From contig JACZXC010000049.1 in NCBI GenBank assembly GCA_022571825.1, positions 1 through 11,476 on the forward strand: a stretch of DNA of 11,476 bases, given 5' to 3'. This document shows positions 1 through 7,038 of this stretch, piece after piece. The DNA comes from Myxococcales bacterium (GTDB taxonomy: Bacteria; Myxococcota_A; UBA9160; SMWR01). The notes under the pieces were generated by a model. It saw only the letters and a list, made by a program, of their open reading frames with translations, was not told the DNA's origin and did not search any database. Within the stretch, counting starts at the first letter, position 1. Every line of letters begins with the position of its first letter. A program made the position numbers and the translations under genes.

Positions 1-25
1 CCCGTGGAACATCTTCAAGCGTGGA

Positions 26-1333
26 TCAGAACGAGTAGACCAGCTGAGCCAGCCCGAGCACCTGAGACTGGCGTGCGATCGTTCCGTTGGTATTCGTGAA
101 CCCATCGTTCGAGCCGGTCGCGGAACCGCGGTCGTACCGCACCTCGACCAACGCCATCAGGTGGTCCGTGAGCGCGTGGTCGATCGTCCCGGTGAGACTC
201 CACACCTTGGCACGATCGACCTTGCCACCGCTGACGACTTCGCCCCGCACTGCGACCCCGGTCGAATCGGTGACGCCGTAACGGCTCGCAACCGCCAGGC
301 CCCACAGGTTGCCGATGGTGCCAGTGGCTACAGTATCGTCCTGGAGCCAGATGTAGTCGAAGTTGGCCCAGATCGAGAGCTGATCCGAGGGGTCCCAGGT
401 GGCCAGAATATCCAGCAGGGTCTGGTCATCGCGGCTGGTGCCCGGTACGCCCGCGTCTCCAACGATCACGCTGGTGCTCAGGCTGGAGGTCTCGCCGGAC
501 CAGGCGATCTGCGCCAGGAACTCTTTGTCATTGTCCAAGTCGGCCATGGTGTTGGTTCGGGTGTCGTTGGCGACCCCGATCGCCCAGCTCACGCCTTCGC
601 CGCAGTCACAGGACAGCAGCACCCCGGTGTGGCTGGTCGGCTGCAGCCCATAGACGAGTCCCCGGGTGATGTTGAAGTTCTGGTCGACCTGGAACACCTC
701 GGCGCCCACGATCGTCTCGAAACGGCCGGCGTCGATCTCGACGCCGCCGATCAGGTACGACACGTAGGCCTGGTAGAGGAACGAGGGCGAGCCGTCGACG
801 CCGCCGCCCCTGAGCGCATCGGCCGAGATTCCGTAGGCCAGATCGACCCGGAAGCCCGCCCGACTCTCCGCCGTCGAGGGATTCTCCATCGTGAACAGCA
901 GCTGATCGAGCTGGAAGGTGTTGGCCTTCGGATGGTGGGGTGCGGTCGTGCCGGCGAGTACGCCTAAATTGCCGCCTCCGCCAGTGTTGACCCTGCCGGA
1001 GCTCGAGCCCGGATTGTTGAAGTTGTAGTTGTAGCTGGCGGCCACGTTTCCACCGAACTCGGTCATCTCCAAGAATCTCGACAACGCCGAGCCGGTCGCG
1101 TCTTGGCTGACGCCCGAGGCCTGGATCAGCTTCTCCTGGTCGGCCACGCGCCGCTCCGCCGCACTGAGCTGATCGGTCTGGACCTGCAGCTTGTCCTCGA
1201 GCTGCCCCATCCGCTCCTGCATTGCCTGGAGCTGCTCCTCAAAGTCTGATGATGCGGTCGCCAGCTGCGGCGCCAGCCACAGGCCGGCGGCAACTGCGAC
1301 GAGTGTTTTCCAAGTGTTCCAACTGGATCGCAT
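26..1333 (-). CDS. BBP2/OmpL-like outer-membrane beta-barrel porin
   Basis: Predicted outer-membrane channel of 435 residues. The chosen ATG (1333) has a perfect AGGAGG nine bases upstream and opens a Sec signal peptide (Lys9, hydrophobic 11-20, A-T-A cleavage site at 25-27); the frame stays open to 1591, but that extension is neither hydrophobic nor preceded by an RBS. Residues about 29-70 form a heptad-like coiled coil (EEQLQAMQERMGQLEDKLQ), as in trimeric porins. The barrel follows, with the BBP2 (PF07642) pattern: FGGNVAASYNYNFNNP, QAYVSYLIGGVEIDAGRFET, then EVFQVDQNFNITRGL and HTGV. The protein ends in Y-S-F, the terminal Phe recognised by the BAM complex. Substrate cannot be told from sequence. 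An odd feature is a C-D-C pair (LLSCDCGEG), since cysteines are rare in barrels. It is the last minus-strand gene and has its own long leader, so it is probably transcribed separately from the glycosyltransferase gene upstream. The family call is from recalled patterns and is fairly secure. Confidence 0.85.
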   Translation of the reverse strand: MRSSWNTWKTLVAVAAGLWLAPQLATASSDFEEQLQAMQERMGQLEDKLQVQTDQLSAAERRVADQEKLIQASGVSQDATGSALSRFLEMTEFGGNVAASYNYNFNNPGSSSGRVNTGGGGNLGVLAGTTAPHHPKANTFQLDQLLFTMENPSTAESRAGFRVDLAYGISADALRGGGVDGSPSFLYQAYVSYLIGGVEIDAGRFETIVGAEVFQVDQNFNITRGLVYGLQPTSHTGVLLSCDCGEGVSWAIGVANDTRTNTMADLDNDKEFLAQIAWSGETSSLSTSVIVGDAGVPGTSRDDQTLLDILATWDPSDQLSIWANFDYIWLQDDTVATGTIGNLWGLAVASRYGVTDSTGVAVRGEVVSGGKVDRAKVWSLTGTIDHALTDHLMALVEVRYDRGSATGSNDGFTNTNGTIARQSQVLGLAQLVYSF

Positions 1334-1342
1334 TGGGAAAAG

Positions 1343-1348
1343 CCTCCT
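1343..1348 (-). promoter_or_regulatory. Shine-Dalgarno AGGAGG deciding the porin start
   Basis: The minus strand reads AGGAGG, then nine bases, then the ATG ending at 1333. It is the strongest RBS in the window and fixes the porin start, ruling out the longer in-frame extension to 1591. Confidence 0.85.
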
Positions 1349-1350
1349 GT

Positions 1351-1383
1351 TTGATCCGAAGGTGATCCAAAAGGGATCCGAAA
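1351..1383 (-). repeat. Three 11-bp direct repeats with core TTYGGATC next to the porin RBS
   Basis: On the plus strand the cores GATCCGAA (1353-1360), GATCCAAA (1364-1371) and GATCCGAA (1375-1382) start exactly 11 bp apart. On the coding (minus) strand they read TTCGGATC, TTTGGATC, TTCGGATC and end two bases before AGGAGG. An 11-bp helical period in direct orientation is typical of binding sites for OmpR/PhoB-type winged-helix regulators. If the stretch lies in the mRNA, each repeat places a GGA at regular spacing, and the RBS adds another, which is the layout of CsrA/RsmA-controlled leaders. The sequence alone does not decide between them. Confidence 0.5.
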
Positions 1384-1412
1384 GTCGTTCCGGTGCCCAC
1401 AATGGACGGACC

Positions 1413-1436
1413 ATCGACACCCTGTGGGGCGTCGAC
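1413..1436 (-). promoter_or_regulatory. Stem-loop in the porin leader
   Basis: Read as minus-strand RNA, arm GUCGACGCCC pairs with GGGUGUCGAU around a CACA loop, giving ten pairs of which two are G-U. Read as plus-strand RNA, the same two positions become A-C mismatches, so the pairing is best in the porin sense. It lies about 80-100 nt upstream of the porin ATG. No U-tract follows, so it does not look like an intrinsic terminator. It could be a leader structure or an mRNA-stabilising stem. Confidence 0.4.
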
Positions 1437-1659
1437 CCCGGAAACTCTTCTTGGGGGGGGAAACCGCGGGACCCCCGGGCACCGCTCAACAATCTGGGGC
1501 CACGCTCTGCGTCGCTCGGCCTTCCGCCGACGTGGCCTGATTGCAGGCATCTACCGCATCTCGGCACCAAGCGCAATACAGAATCAGCCAACGGGAAAAG
1601 GGGGTTGAGCGGGAAGTTTCCTCTAGGTGAGCGCTGGGAACCGGGTCATCCGGCAGAGG

Positions 1660-2421
1660 TCAGGCAGAAAAGGCGCCCCGGCCCGGGATCGGCCGGGACA
1701 GATATCGCCACAGATCATGCCGATCAATGTACGCGAGCGTATTTTTGCAGAGATCGGGGGTATCCGGGTGGAATCGCAGGTCAGCCAGCGGACGCAGATC
1801 CTCGATGGTGTCGAGATCGAAGCTCGGGGCCTGTATGCGCGTTCGGAGCCCCAGCTCGGCGGCGCGGGCAAGGGTGTCGTCGAGGACCGTGCGGGTGCTC
1901 ATGGGCTGATCGAACAGCCCGGACGCCGGCCGGCGAAGACCGATCAGGCTGTATCCACCGTCGAGATCCGGGCAAACCACGAGGTCCGATGTCTCCAGGT
2001 CTCGAAGCGCGTGAGCCACGATCTGCCCACCCAACGCCGGACTATCGCTGCCCCGCAGGAGAATTCGCGTGGCTCCCGAGGCCGCGGCCTCCCGCACCAC
2101 CCAGGTCATGCGCTCCGACAGACTCCCGCCTCGTTGCGCCACGACCCGGAAGGGCGCGGGCGCCATCCGCGCGATCTCGGCGCAGGCGTCCGGCGGGTTC
2201 ACGCTGACCACGGGGTGCAGGCCCAGGTCGCAGGCGAACCGAGCCGTGGCTCGCAGCACGTCCTCGAGGAGGCTGGCGTAGAGCTCCGCCGCCTGGGCCG
2301 GGGTGAGCGGGGGCACCATCCGGGTCTTCACCTGGCCGGCGCGGGGGGCCTTGGCGAGCACCACGAGCCAACCGGTCTGGGTGCCGGTCTGGGTGCCGGT
2401 CTCGGCGACGGTCCGGCTCAC
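1660..2421 (-). CDS. TIGR04282/DUF2064-family glycosyltransferase
   Basis: A cytosolic GT-A-fold enzyme of 253 residues, about the usual family length. The nucleotide-binding start is KAPRAGQVKTR (24-34), the RGSDSP motif (123-128) corresponds to the metal-binding acidic turn, and DLDGGYSLIGL (152-162) is the family hallmark. FDLDT (201-205) matches the late acidic motif of related NTP transferases. Some members sit beside arsenosugar genes and are named for that, but nothing in this window points to arsenic, so the acceptor is unknown. The GTG start is 16 bp after the ygfZ stop, implying co-transcription. The first 17 residues contain GTQT repeats encoded by a 12-bp tandem repeat and precede the conserved core, so the true start could be further in. 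The RBS is weak. Confidence 0.8.
   Translation of the reverse strand: MSRTVAETGTQTGTQTGWLVVLAKAPRAGQVKTRMVPPLTPAQAAELYASLLEDVLRATARFACDLGLHPVVSVNPPDACAEIARMAPAPFRVVAQRGGSLSERMTWVVREAAASGATRILLRGSDSPALGGQIVAHALRDLETSDLVVCPDLDGGYSLIGLRRPASGLFDQPMSTRTVLDDTLARAAELGLRTRIQAPSFDLDTIEDLRPLADLRFHPDTPDLCKNTLAYIDRHDLWRYLSRPIPGRGAFSA
2372..2407 (-). repeat. 12-bp tandem repeat in the glycosyltransferase N-terminus
   Basis: The plus-strand unit ccggtctgggtg occurs twice perfectly (2372-2383, 2384-2395), then a third diverged copy follows (2396-2407). It encodes GTQT-type units, so copy-number changes stay in frame. Confidence 0.75.
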
Positions 2422-2437
2422 GAGGTGCCGGCTTCGC

Positions 2438-3445
2438 TCATGGCGAACGAGGGGGAACCCCCCACGGCAATGAAGCCACTCGGACCCGCCGGGCTTCCAC
2501 CGCCAGCTCGGTACCGGGTCGGTCGAAGCCGCGCCTCACGTAGGCCAGCCCGATTGAGCCGGCGATCGGAGAGACACAGGCGCTCGTCACCTCACCGACC
2601 CGCCGATCCCCGGCGGTCACTTCGGCCTCGACCGACAACGGCGCCGATCCCTCCGCCTCCAGGCCCACCAGCCAATGGCCCACCTGCCCCTGGGAGGCCA
2701 GCCGGGCCACGATCTCCTGCCCCGTGTAGCAGCCTTTCTGGGTCGAGATGGCGCGTTCGAGGCGGGCCTCCGCGGGCAGCACGCTCTCATCCAGATCCAG
2801 GCCCAGACGCGGCCGCCCCGCCTCGATGCGCAGGATCTCGAGAACCTCGAGGCCGGCCCGCACCAGCCCCGCGTCCGCCCCCGCCGCGAGCAGCGCTTGG
2901 GTGACCGGCTCTTGGCCTTCGGCCGCGACGAAGAGCTGGAAGGCCTTTTCGCCGCTCCAACCGGTGGCGGCCACCACCACCGGCCAATCTGCGATCCGGA
3001 GGTCGGCGCACGCATCCGGCGCCAGACCGAGCGCTTCGCCCATCGGGCCGAGCGATCTCTTCAGGATGGCCGGCGCCTCGGGCCCCTCGAGTGCCAGCCG
3101 TGTGAAGTCCGCGGTTCGATCCGCGAGCTCGACCGCATCGGCGACAATGAACTTCTCGAGCCGCTCGATCAGCGGGCCTACCGCCTCGGCCTCTGTCTCC
3201 AGCCAGAGGCTATCCGCACGCAGGAGGATCTGAAGATCAGCGACGATCCGTCCCTGTTGGGTCAGCAGCAGGGCGTAGCAGCCCGAGCGGTCCGGACCGG
3301 GCTCCAAGGCGGCCACATCGTTCGAGACCATCCCGTTGAGCCAGCGAACGCGGTCGCGTCCCTCCACGCTGACCAGCCCGCGATGGGTGAGTCGGAAGAG
3401 ACCCGCTCCGCGTCGGACCGCCGCCGCCTGCTCCTGGACCTTCAC
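2438..3445 (-). CDS. ygfZ: YgfZ/GcvT-domain folate-binding protein
   Basis: Family members (YgfZ/IBA57/CAF17) are tetrahydrofolate-dependent proteins that support assembly or repair of certain Fe-S enzymes, including radical SAM tRNA-modifying enzymes, in the cytosol. The signature K-G-C-Y-x-G-Q-E is intact (237-244, with Cys239) and is followed by IVARLASQGQVGHWLVGL. The N-terminal half has the GcvT-like opening VSVEGRDRVRWLNGMVSNDV, and the C-terminal barrel closes with YVRRGFDRPG and a SLPW end. The length of 335 residues is normal. Start: the GTG at 3445 forms GTGA with the stop of the upstream NTP-transferase gene, a four-base overlap typical of translational coupling. The next upstream ATG (3464) is out of frame. 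No cofactor gene in the window explains the pairing with two nucleotide/sugar transferases; a housekeeping gene in a mixed operon is most likely. Confidence 0.88.
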   Translation of the reverse strand: MKVQEQAAAVRRGAGLFRLTHRGLVSVEGRDRVRWLNGMVSNDVAALEPGPDRSGCYALLLTQQGRIVADLQILLRADSLWLETEAEAVGPLIERLEKFIVADAVELADRTADFTRLALEGPEAPAILKRSLGPMGEALGLAPDACADLRIADWPVVVAATGWSGEKAFQLFVAAEGQEPVTQALLAAGADAGLVRAGLEVLEILRIEAGRPRLGLDLDESVLPAEARLERAISTQKGCYTGQEIVARLASQGQVGHWLVGLEAEGSAPLSVEAEVTAGDRRVGEVTSACVSPIAGSIGLAYVRRGFDRPGTELAVEARRVRVASLPWGVPPRSP

Positions 3446-4539
3446 CCGGCGCCCCGTTCTTCATGAGTGCCCGTTCCATCGGTGCCCGTGGATGCGAGCC
3501 CTTTTCCCGACTCCGTCTCCCCCGTGGGCGGAAGCGCACCGTACATCTGCTCGGCCCGCTCGGTCTGCGCTTTGACCCACTCTCCGTATCGACGTCGCGC
3601 GACGTCGTAATCGTGCTCGTTGTCGATGTCGACGGCGGCCCCACCCACATCCGTCACCACGAAGCGGAAGCTCGCCTGCAACAGTGAGCTGACACCCCGC
3701 TCGATCCTCGCGATCGGAATCCAGGATCGGATCCGGTCGGCCAGGCGACCCAGGCCCATGCGGTCGCTGATGCCCGCCAGGTGCATCAGGCTGTAGTAGA
3801 AGAGAGTCGCCAACCCGCCCTGCTGGCTCGTCAGCAGCCGCCAGGCCAGGGCGGCGATGCTGCCGAACTCGCGCTGGTAGCGGTTCTCGTACATCTCTTC
3901 GATGTAGTGGCGATTGCCAATTCGGCCCGGGCGCACCAGATGCAGATTGCTCTGGCGAAATCGGGCCTCGCGCAGATTGAAGTAGGCCATTCGGATGCCA
4001 TCTTTCCGCGAGACCTTTCGCGAGAAGGGTGCAATGGCTTCCTCCGTGACGATTCCAAAGGCGAAACTACAGTCAGTCTCGCGCCCTCGCCGGATGAACT
4101 GGGAAATCTCCTGAGGCGTCACGAAGGGCAGATCCCCAGAAGCGTAGAGCACCTGGAGGTCGAGGTCGCGGGGCTCGGGGTCGCGCCCTTCGGGCCCGGC
4201 ATCCGGAAGCAGACGTCGGTAGGTCTGCCACAGGTTTTCATAGAGATTCCGGAATTGCGGCACGATCTGGAGAGGCTTGGTCAGCTCGCACTGGATCTCG
4301 TCCAGAGAGAACACGGCGCGGAGACGCTCGGCATCGCCGACGACCCAGACCTCGGTGACTTCGGGAACCCGTTGGAGCGCCGCCACCACGTGGGCAACCA
4401 GCGGCCGTCCCCCGACTTCGAGGTAGATCTTGCTTTCGCCGTAAATCCGCTTCGACGCCCGCCGGTCTCCGGCCGCGACCACCGCGGGCACCCCTTCGCG
4501 GGCCCGGGTCGGAGTCGTCAGCGTCCGCTCGTGGTCCAT
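3442..4539 (-). CDS. NTP-transferase-fold nucleotidyltransferase, unknown substrate
   Basis: A 365-residue soluble protein. The N-terminal Rossmann-like half resembles the MobA/IspD/GlmU-type fold: VVAAGDRRASKRIYGESK (20-37) stands where LAAGxGxR...K is expected, followed by EVGGRPLVAHVVAAL; ASGDLPFVTP (133-142) matches the catalytic acidic GDxPF loop; VDIDNEHDYD (303-312) matches the late metal-binding motif. The glycine loop is degenerate (AAGDRRASK), so the nucleotide used is uncertain. The middle (about 205-290) is rich in aromatic and hydrophobic residues (LFYYSLMHLAG) and may bind a lipid or the membrane; this is inference. The tail after 335 is polar and low complexity. The ATG at 4539 is chosen because the longer frame (to 4803) would run over the divergent exporter gene; its RBS is poor. 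First gene of the minus cluster. Confidence 0.65.
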   Translation of the reverse strand: MDHERTLTTPTRAREGVPAVVAAGDRRASKRIYGESKIYLEVGGRPLVAHVVAALQRVPEVTEVWVVGDAERLRAVFSLDEIQCELTKPLQIVPQFRNLYENLWQTYRRLLPDAGPEGRDPEPRDLDLQVLYASGDLPFVTPQEISQFIRRGRETDCSFAFGIVTEEAIAPFSRKVSRKDGIRMAYFNLREARFRQSNLHLVRPGRIGNRHYIEEMYENRYQREFGSIAALAWRLLTSQQGGLATLFYYSLMHLAGISDRMGLGRLADRIRSWIPIARIERGVSSLLQASFRFVVTDVGGAAVDIDNEHDYDVARRRYGEWVKAQTERAEQMYGALPPTGETESGKGLASTGTDGTGTHEERGAG

Positions 4540-4632
4540 CCCGGGCCAGAATAGTCCCCCGGCAGCGCCGAAGGCGAGCCCATGCCATTCTGGCAAGCTG
4601 ATGGGGTTGGGAGAGCCGGAGACCGGGCCAGC
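4540..4632. promoter_or_regulatory. Divergent intergenic region with an 8-bp inverted repeat
   Basis: This 93-bp region must carry the start signals of both the minus cluster and the exporter operon. GCCAGAAT (4545-4552) is mirrored perfectly by ATTCTGGC (4587-4594), with half-site centres 42 bp apart, close to four helical turns. A small CGCC-GAA-GGCG hairpin (4566-4576) sits between the arms. A shared operator is plausible, but an 8-bp repeat in a region this short can also arise by chance. No clear -35/-10 pair was found on either strand. Confidence 0.35.
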
Positions 4633-5829
4633 ATGAACCCGCCGACGAAATGGACCTTGGGAGCCGCCCTGGTTGGGGTCGTCGCGATCGCGGTGACCCT
4701 GCGGTGGCTGGGCGCCGAGGATCCCTCGGCAGGTCGGACCGGGCAGAAGTTCAGGGACGTAATCGCCGAGCGCGGATCCTTTCGTCTGGCGGTTTCCGCC
4801 CATGGGCTGGTCCGGCCCATCGATCGCATCCAGCTCAAGTCCAAGGCGAGCGGCGAAGTCATGGAGCTGCCGATCGAAGTGGGCGACTGGGTCGAGAAGG
4901 GGGCTCTGATCGCGCGGCTGGACCAGGTGGAAGAACGGGCGGCCGTGGCGCAGTCCCGGGCGGATCTCGACATCGCCCAGGCGGAGCTGGCGCTGGCAAA
5001 GAAGAACTTCGAACGGCGCGGGAAACTATTCACCAGCGAGATCATTTCGAAAGAAGCACAGGATCTGACGGAGCTCGACCTCGCCGTGGCGGGCAGCAAG
5101 CAGGTGCAGGCCGCCACCGCTCTCGAGCGTGCCCAGGAGCGGATGGAAGACACGGTGATTAGGGCGCCGGTGGACGGCCTCATCCTCCAGAAGTACGTCG
5201 AGGCCGGGCAGATCATCGCTTCCGGGGTTTCCAACGTCGGCGGCGGCACGCCGATCGCCGACATCGCGAACATGCGCAGTGTCCACGTCGAGGCCGGCAT
5301 CGACGAGATCGACATCGGCAAGATCCGCGAGGGGCAACGGGCCACGATCCGAGCCGAGGCCTATCCCGACCAGGTCTACGAGGGCGAGGTCGTGCGCATC
5401 GCTCCCGAGGCGCGGGTGGAGCAGAACGTCACCCTTTTCGACGTGATCGTCAGCGTCGATAACATCGACGGCAAGCTCAAGTCCGGCATGAATACGACGG
5501 TCGAGATCGTCATCGTGGATCGACCAGACGCGCTGACGATTCCGGTGACGGCGCTGCGAGAAGTCGCGGATCGCAACCGACCGGGTTTGGAACGGGGCGG
5601 GGCTACGGTGTTGGTGAAAGAGGACGAGGGCTATGTCCCCCGCGAGATCCGGACCGGCCAGACCAACGATCGCGCGATCGAGGTTCTCGAGGGCCTGGAA
5701 GAAGGGGACGTTCTCGGGATCCCCATGGTTTCCCGGCTCAAGACAGAGAACGATCGCCTGGACGCCCGGGTGCGGGGCACCCGGAGCTTCGGCCGCCGCC
5801 GCGGCAGCAAGCAGGATCGGCGGGGATAG
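4633..5829 (+). CDS. MacA/HlyD-type periplasmic adaptor of an ABC exporter
   Basis: Membrane-fusion subunit of 398 residues that would link the inner-membrane permease to an outer-membrane duct. One N-terminal membrane helix (8-27) is followed by the first half of a lipoyl/barrel-sandwich domain (LKSKASGEVMELPIEVGDWVEKG region, 68-90). A helical hairpin rich in Ala/Glu/Arg (about 98-172) follows, and the barrel closes at VIRAPVDGLI (175-184). Beta-barrel and membrane-proximal domains come next (ADIANMRSVHVEAGIDE; LKSGMNTTVEIV; IPVTALREV). The last 20 residues are very basic (RRRGSKQDRR). Start: the ATG at 4633 has GGAG 11 bases upstream and puts the helix near the N-terminus; an in-frame ATG at 4582 would add 17 unconvincing residues. 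The permease gene follows after five bases. No TolC homologue is in the window. It resembles both MacA and YknX, so no symbol is given. Confidence 0.85.
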   Translation: MNPPTKWTLGAALVGVVAIAVTLRWLGAEDPSAGRTGQKFRDVIAERGSFRLAVSAHGLVRPIDRIQLKSKASGEVMELPIEVGDWVEKGALIARLDQVEERAAVAQSRADLDIAQAELALAKKNFERRGKLFTSEIISKEAQDLTELDLAVAGSKQVQAATALERAQERMEDTVIRAPVDGLILQKYVEAGQIIASGVSNVGGGTPIADIANMRSVHVEAGIDEIDIGKIREGQRATIRAEAYPDQVYEGEVVRIAPEARVEQNVTLFDVIVSVDNIDGKLKSGMNTTVEIVIVDRPDALTIPVTALREVADRNRPGLERGGATVLVKEDEGYVPREIRTGQTNDRAIEVLEGLEEGDVLGIPMVSRLKTENDRLDARVRGTRSFGRRRGSKQDRRG

Positions 5830-5834
5830 GCCGC

Positions 5835-7034
5835 GTGGCCCTGCGGGAAAACCTGTGGATCGCCCTTCAGAGCCTCGCTGCGAATCCCCTGCGCTCGCTC
5901 CTGATCCTGACCGGTATCGCCGTGGGCATCGGCGCCGTCCTCTATGTCGTCAGCCTGGGCAAGATCACACAGCAGCGCATCGACGAGCGTCTCCAATCGA
6001 TGGGAACCAACGTGCTGCTGATCCGACCCGGGTATTCCCGCATGCGCGGCGTTCGCACCGGGGACGCCGTGATCAATCTGACCTGGGACGAGGCTCGGGA
6101 ACTCGAGAGCGAGTCCGAGGTGATCGTCGCGGCCGTGCCGACCTACTCAGGTCGTGGCCACGCGGAATTCCTGGATCGGAACTGGCGGACCCGGATCACG
6201 GGAACCACCGTTGCCTATTTCGAAGTCAACAACGAGACCGTGGCGGCGGGACGCGCATTCACGGCGTGGGAGGTCGCCGAGCGATCCCGGGTGGCGGTTC
6301 TCGGGGACACGGTCTGGGAGGAGCTGTTTGACCGCCGGGATCCGCTGGGCGGAAAGATCCTGTTGAACTCACAGGTTTTCACGGTGATCGGGACCCTCGA
6401 GGCCAAAGGGGAGAGCTGGTCCAATCCCGACGATCAGATCTTCGTGCCGCTGACGACGGCCCAGGAGCGGCTCTTCGGCGTCGATTCCCTGACGAGCATT
6501 CTGGCGTCGATGCGCGGGGCCGACGACTTCGAGGAGGCGCTGTTCGACATCGAGACGATGCTTCGTCGCAGCCACCGATTGCGTGCGGATCGGGACAACG
6601 ACTTCCGGGTGCGCCGGCAGGACTTCTTCCTCGCGACGATCCAGGACACGAACCGCGAGATCGCCAACTTCGTGATCCTGATCGCACTCGTTTCGTTGCT
6701 GGTCGGGGGTCTGGGAATCGCCAACGTCATGCTGGTCTCCGTCACCGAGCGGATTCGCGAAATTGGGATCCGCCGGTCCCTCGGCGCCAAACGCCTCCAC
6801 ATCCTCGTCCAGTTCCTGACCGAGGCCGTGGTGCTGGGGGTCGCCGGCGGACTGCTCGGGATCGTGGGCGGTACGGCGTTCAACCGGCTCTACATCGGGT
6901 TGGATGCACCGCTGTCGTGGGACTGGATCGGCTACAGCTTCGGCATCTGCGCGGGGATCGGGGCGATCGCCGGCCTGTATCCGGCGGCCCTGGCCGCCAA
7001 CATGAACGTCGTCGAAGCGCTGCACACCGAATAG
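5835..7034 (+). CDS. MacB/FtsX-family ABC transporter permease
   Basis: Inner-membrane permease of 399 residues, as expected for a stand-alone permease rather than the fused ATPase-permease MacB. Order: membrane helix 1 (19-41), a large periplasmic MacB-PCD domain (about 42-275, including [10 protein letters not shown] and [10 protein letters not shown]), then three helices (about 279-303, 330-353, 365-387). The FtsX-type coupling motif [10 protein letters not shown] is at 309-318. The protein ends in NVVEALHTE, close to the usual 'P...AL' ending of this family. It starts at GTG 5835 with GGGGA and the preceding stop codon forming the ribosome-binding context, so it is translationally coupled to the adaptor. 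Likely cargo (peptide, macrolide-like compound or lipoprotein/lipid) cannot be told from sequence. Confidence 0.88.
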   Translation: MALRENLWIALQSLAANPLRSLLILTGIAVGIGAVLYVVSLGKITQQRIDERLQSMGTNVLLIRPGYSRMRGVRTGDAVINLTWDEARELESESEVIVAAVPTYSGRGHAEFLDRNWRTRITGTTVAYFEVNNETVAAGRAFTAWEVAERSRVAVLGDTVWEELFDRRDPLGGKILLNSQVFTVIGTLEAKGESWSNPDDQIFVPLTTAQERLFGVDSLTSILASMRGADDFEEALFDIETMLRRSHRLRADRDNDFRVRRQDFFLATIQDTNREIANFVILIALVSLLVGGLGIANVMLVSVTERIREIGIRRSLGAKRLHILVQFLTEAVVLGVAGGLLGIVGGTAFNRLYIGLDAPLSWDWIGYSFGICAGIGAIAGLYPAALAANMNVVEALHTE

Positions 7035-7038
7035 TGGG

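Larger units (their letters stand above)
1334..1659. other. Non-coding 326-bp leader/promoter region of the porin
   Basis: No convincing gene lies here; short open frames are GC-driven. Besides the RBS, the 11-bp repeats and the stem-loop listed separately, it holds a run of eight G (1453-1460) within a pattern of four G-triplets on the plus strand (1453-1479), and a small GCCTG-ATTG-CAGGC hairpin (1535-1548). I could not place a sigma-70 promoter: the best minus-strand candidate (TTGCGC, 16 bp, GTAGAT) is poor. No terminator is visible behind the glycosyltransferase gene ending at 1660. Confidence 0.6.

Noticed and set aside
1334..1591. N-terminal extension of the porin frame to 1591
   Set aside because: The extension lacks an RBS, hides the signal peptide 86 residues inside the protein, and covers the repeats and stem-loop. 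ATG 1333 with AGGAGG is clearly better.
1580..1610. Sigma-54-like TTGGC...TTGC promoter upstream of the porin
   Set aside because: On the minus strand TGGC and TTGC are ten bases apart instead of the seven required.
1627..2904. 425-residue plus-strand open frame across the glycosyltransferase and ygfZ
   Set aside because: The translation becomes low-complexity Pro/Arg-rich and lies opposite two genes with intact signatures on the minus strand.
4518..5345. 275-residue minus-strand open frame opposite the exporter adaptor
   Set aside because: Ser/Arg/Ala-rich with no recognisable motif, while the plus strand encodes a convincing HlyD-family adaptor.
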